A stretch of DNA of 64,000 nt from Pseudalkalibacillus sp045920555 (GTDB lineage: Bacteria; Bacillota; Bacilli; Bacillales; Fictibacillaceae), in contig NZ_CP174509.1 of assembly GCF_045920555.1 (NCBI RefSeq), forward strand, positions 1,860,001-1,924,000, in the 5' to 3' direction. Position numbers and translations under genes: made by a program. The notes beneath the pieces are model-generated. The model saw only the letters and a list, made by a program, of their open reading frames with translations, did no database searches and was not told where the DNA came from. Of this stretch, positions 62,803 through 64,000 are shown in pieces (position 1 is the first letter of the stretch; each line of letters starts with the position of its first letter).

Positions 62803-63372
62803 ATGTGGGTCTATGAGAAGAAACTACAATATCCTGTCAAGGTAAGTAAATGTAATCCTATGTTGGCGAAATTTCTGATTGAACAATATGGTGGTGCCGA
62901 TGGAGAACTGGCAGCAGCGTTGAGATATTTGAATCAACGTTACTCGATTCCTGATAAAGTCGTTGGCTTGTTGACGGATATCGGAACTGAAGAGTTTGCA
63001 CACTTAGAGATGATTGCAACGATGGTCTATAAACTTACAAAAGATGCTACCCCGGATGAAATGAGGGAAGCAGGGCTCGGTGATCATTATGCGAACCATG
63101 ATAACGCCTTATTCTACCATAATGCCGCGGGGGTTCCTTGGACTGCAACCTATATTCAAGCCAAGGGAGATCCGATTGCTGATTTGTATGAAGACATTGC
63201 CGCTGAAGAAAAGGCAAGGGCTACATATCAGTGGCTCATCAATATGAGTGATGATCCGGATATTAATGATGGCCTCAGCTTTCTGAGAGAACGAGAAGTT
63301 GTCCACTCACAACGTTTTAGGGAAGCAGTGGAAATTTTGAAAGAAGAACGTGACCGCAAGAAGATTTTCTAA
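62803..63372 (+). CDS. cotJC: Spore coat protein CotJC (manganese-catalase family)
   Basis: 189 residues from ATG 62803, preceded by GAAGGAGG. The Mn-catalase-type four-helix bundle is seen: EQYGGADGELAAALRYLNQR, IGTEEFAHLEMIATMVYKLT with metal-binding Glu/His, DIAAEEKARATYQWLI and REREVVHSQRFREAV. The ligands Glu and His of both helices pairs are present, so it could destroy hydrogen peroxide at the spore surface. Last gene of the operon. Confidence 0.94.
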   Translation: MWVYEKKLQYPVKVSKCNPMLAKFLIEQYGGADGELAAALRYLNQRYSIPDKVVGLLTDIGTEEFAHLEMIATMVYKLTKDATPDEMREAGLGDHYANHDNALFYHNAAGVPWTATYIQAKGDPIADLYEDIAAEEKARATYQWLINMSDDPDINDGLSFLREREVVHSQRFREAVEILKEERDRKKIF

Positions 63373-63407
63373 CATCAAAGCTCTGTTAAAGTTCATTGTT
63401 GATATAT

Positions 63408-63699
63408 GCAAAATTCACTCCCTTTCCGCGGGCGTTCCGCAAAGCCTCCTCAATCACTTGCACATTGATCTCAACACAAAAATGAAATCATTTTCGTGTC
63501 TGCGATGAGAATTCTTAGAAGCTTTCCTTATGGTGGCTTCGACGTTCACCACAAGACCCACGGACTTAAATTCCATCCTTATAGTTTTGCGCCGAGTAAC
63601 CGCAGGCGCAGGGACGTGGTGGTTGTTAGTCGAAGATCCTTAAATCGCTGCGGTATCCTGCCTGGCTCGCTTATCCCGCCGGAGTGTCGCGAATTTCGC
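63408..63699 (+). repeat. Dispersed structured repeat, subfamily A, copy A2
   Basis: Starts GCAAAATTCACTCCC, ends GTCGCGAATTTCGC, and is flanked by GTTGAT and ATCAAC so that the inverted ends extend further. Arms CTTCGAC 63537/GTCGAAG 63629, CACCAC 63547/GTGGTG 63616 and TGCGCC 63588/GGCGCA 63605 match copy A1. It is about 66 bases longer than A1; the extra part includes a hairpin ACACAAAAATGA/TCATTTTCGTGT. Confidence 0.8.
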
Positions 63700-63784
63700 T
63701 TTAAAATCAACACCAGTGCTTAGCTTTTAAAAAACACGTTTTCCACCTTTAAAACGGGTAAAACATCATTTAAGCCGTTCAAGA

Positions 63785-64000
63785 TTAAGCGTTTCCTGTT
63801 TGTTCCCTTGAACGTTTCTGTTTCGTTTCAGGCTCTTTTTTCTGTCCAGACAGGAACCATCCAGCAACAGCAATTGCGACTAATATGCTGTAGAATGTAA
63901 ACTTCCATGGGACACTGTGCGCAAAGTGTTCTGGAATGATGCCTATTTTTTCATGGGATAGTGTGAGTACGACAAGCTTCACACCGACCCAGGTGACGAT
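63785..64000 (-). CDS. TerC-family integral membrane protein, C-terminal part
   Basis: The frame is open on the minus strand from the window end to a stop at 63785. The visible end is WVGVKLVVLTLSHEKIGIIP, HSVPWKFTFYSILVAIAVAG and a Lys/Arg/Gln-rich tail, matching the last TM helices of TerC (YjbE/YceF-type) proteins associated with metal handling. The start lies beyond 64000. It is convergent with cotJC, with repeat A2 between them. Confidence 0.72.
   Translation of the reverse strand: MVTWVGVKLVVLTLSHEKIGIIPEHFAHSVPWKFTFYSILVAIAVAGWFLSGQKKEPETKQKRSREQTGNA

Noticed and set aside
63496..63723. 75-codon frame inside repeat A2, resembling a stretch in A1
   Set aside because: Similarity is fully explained by the DNA repeat; the peptide is Arg/Pro-rich and starts inside the element.

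Overview
The window looks like chromosomal DNA of a spore-forming, low-GC Bacillaceae bacterium. Evidence: an alpha/beta-type small acid-soluble spore protein, a cotJABC spore-coat operon, a GerA-type germination protein remnant, a divergent citA/citR pair, a fruRKA operon, a csoR-copA-copZ operon, strong GGAGG ribosome binding sites and frequent GTG/TTG starts. I cannot name the species. No rRNA, tRNA or CRISPR array was seen.

Layout. 1-9.3 kb: a phosphatase-family C-terminus cut by the window edge, a broken DUF899-VOC gene, malL, a DUF2339 membrane protein, a decayed sigma-factor/unknown gene pair and an amidase. 9.4-12.5 kb: TPR protein, arylamine N-acetyltransferase, SRPBCC protein and an IS3-family remnant. 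12.8-16.4 kb: fructose PTS operon fruR-fruK-fruA. 16.4-21.9 kb: SASP, a molybdopterin oxidoreductase, a VOC protein and citA/citR. 21.9-30.5 kb: a small gene split by a dispersed repeat, an MFS transporter, a dppB-dppC deletion remnant beside an S9 peptidase, HIT protein, M3 oligopeptidase and deoD. 30.6-35.2 kb: an ABC-2 exporter with a TetR regulator behind a 19-bp perfect inverted repeat, a broken TspO-like gene and a methyltransferase. 35.2-38.8 kb: gerA fragment, then copper homeostasis genes. 39-51.7 kb: many small Bacillus proteins, CPBP and EamA membrane proteins, a wrecked GGDEF-EAL gene, a GH15-like enzyme, a frameshifted cupredoxin lipoprotein, HAD phosphatase and a NarL/LiaR-type two-component system. 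51.8-52.2 kb: a tandem array of seven 52-nt units. 52.3-58.9 kb: a 4-hydroxyphenylacetate catabolic operon (GntR regulator, DapA-family aldolase, FAH hydrolase, HpaE, HpaB, HpaD). 59-64 kb: flavin-type oxidase, TVP38 protein, frameshifted methionine aminopeptidase, DoxX, cotJABC and the end of a TerC gene.

Two themes stand out. First, about a dozen genes are disrupted by frameshifts, stops, internal deletions or insertions, which means either real genome decay or indel errors in the assembly; both need checking. Second, the intergenic DNA holds structured repeats: four copies of an element of about 226-292 bp with imperfect terminal inverted repeats, in two subfamilies with nested, position-conserved hairpins; a 52-nt tandem array in which each junction can form the same small hairpin; and a 20-nt four-unit array. 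These repeats are the least explained part of the window.
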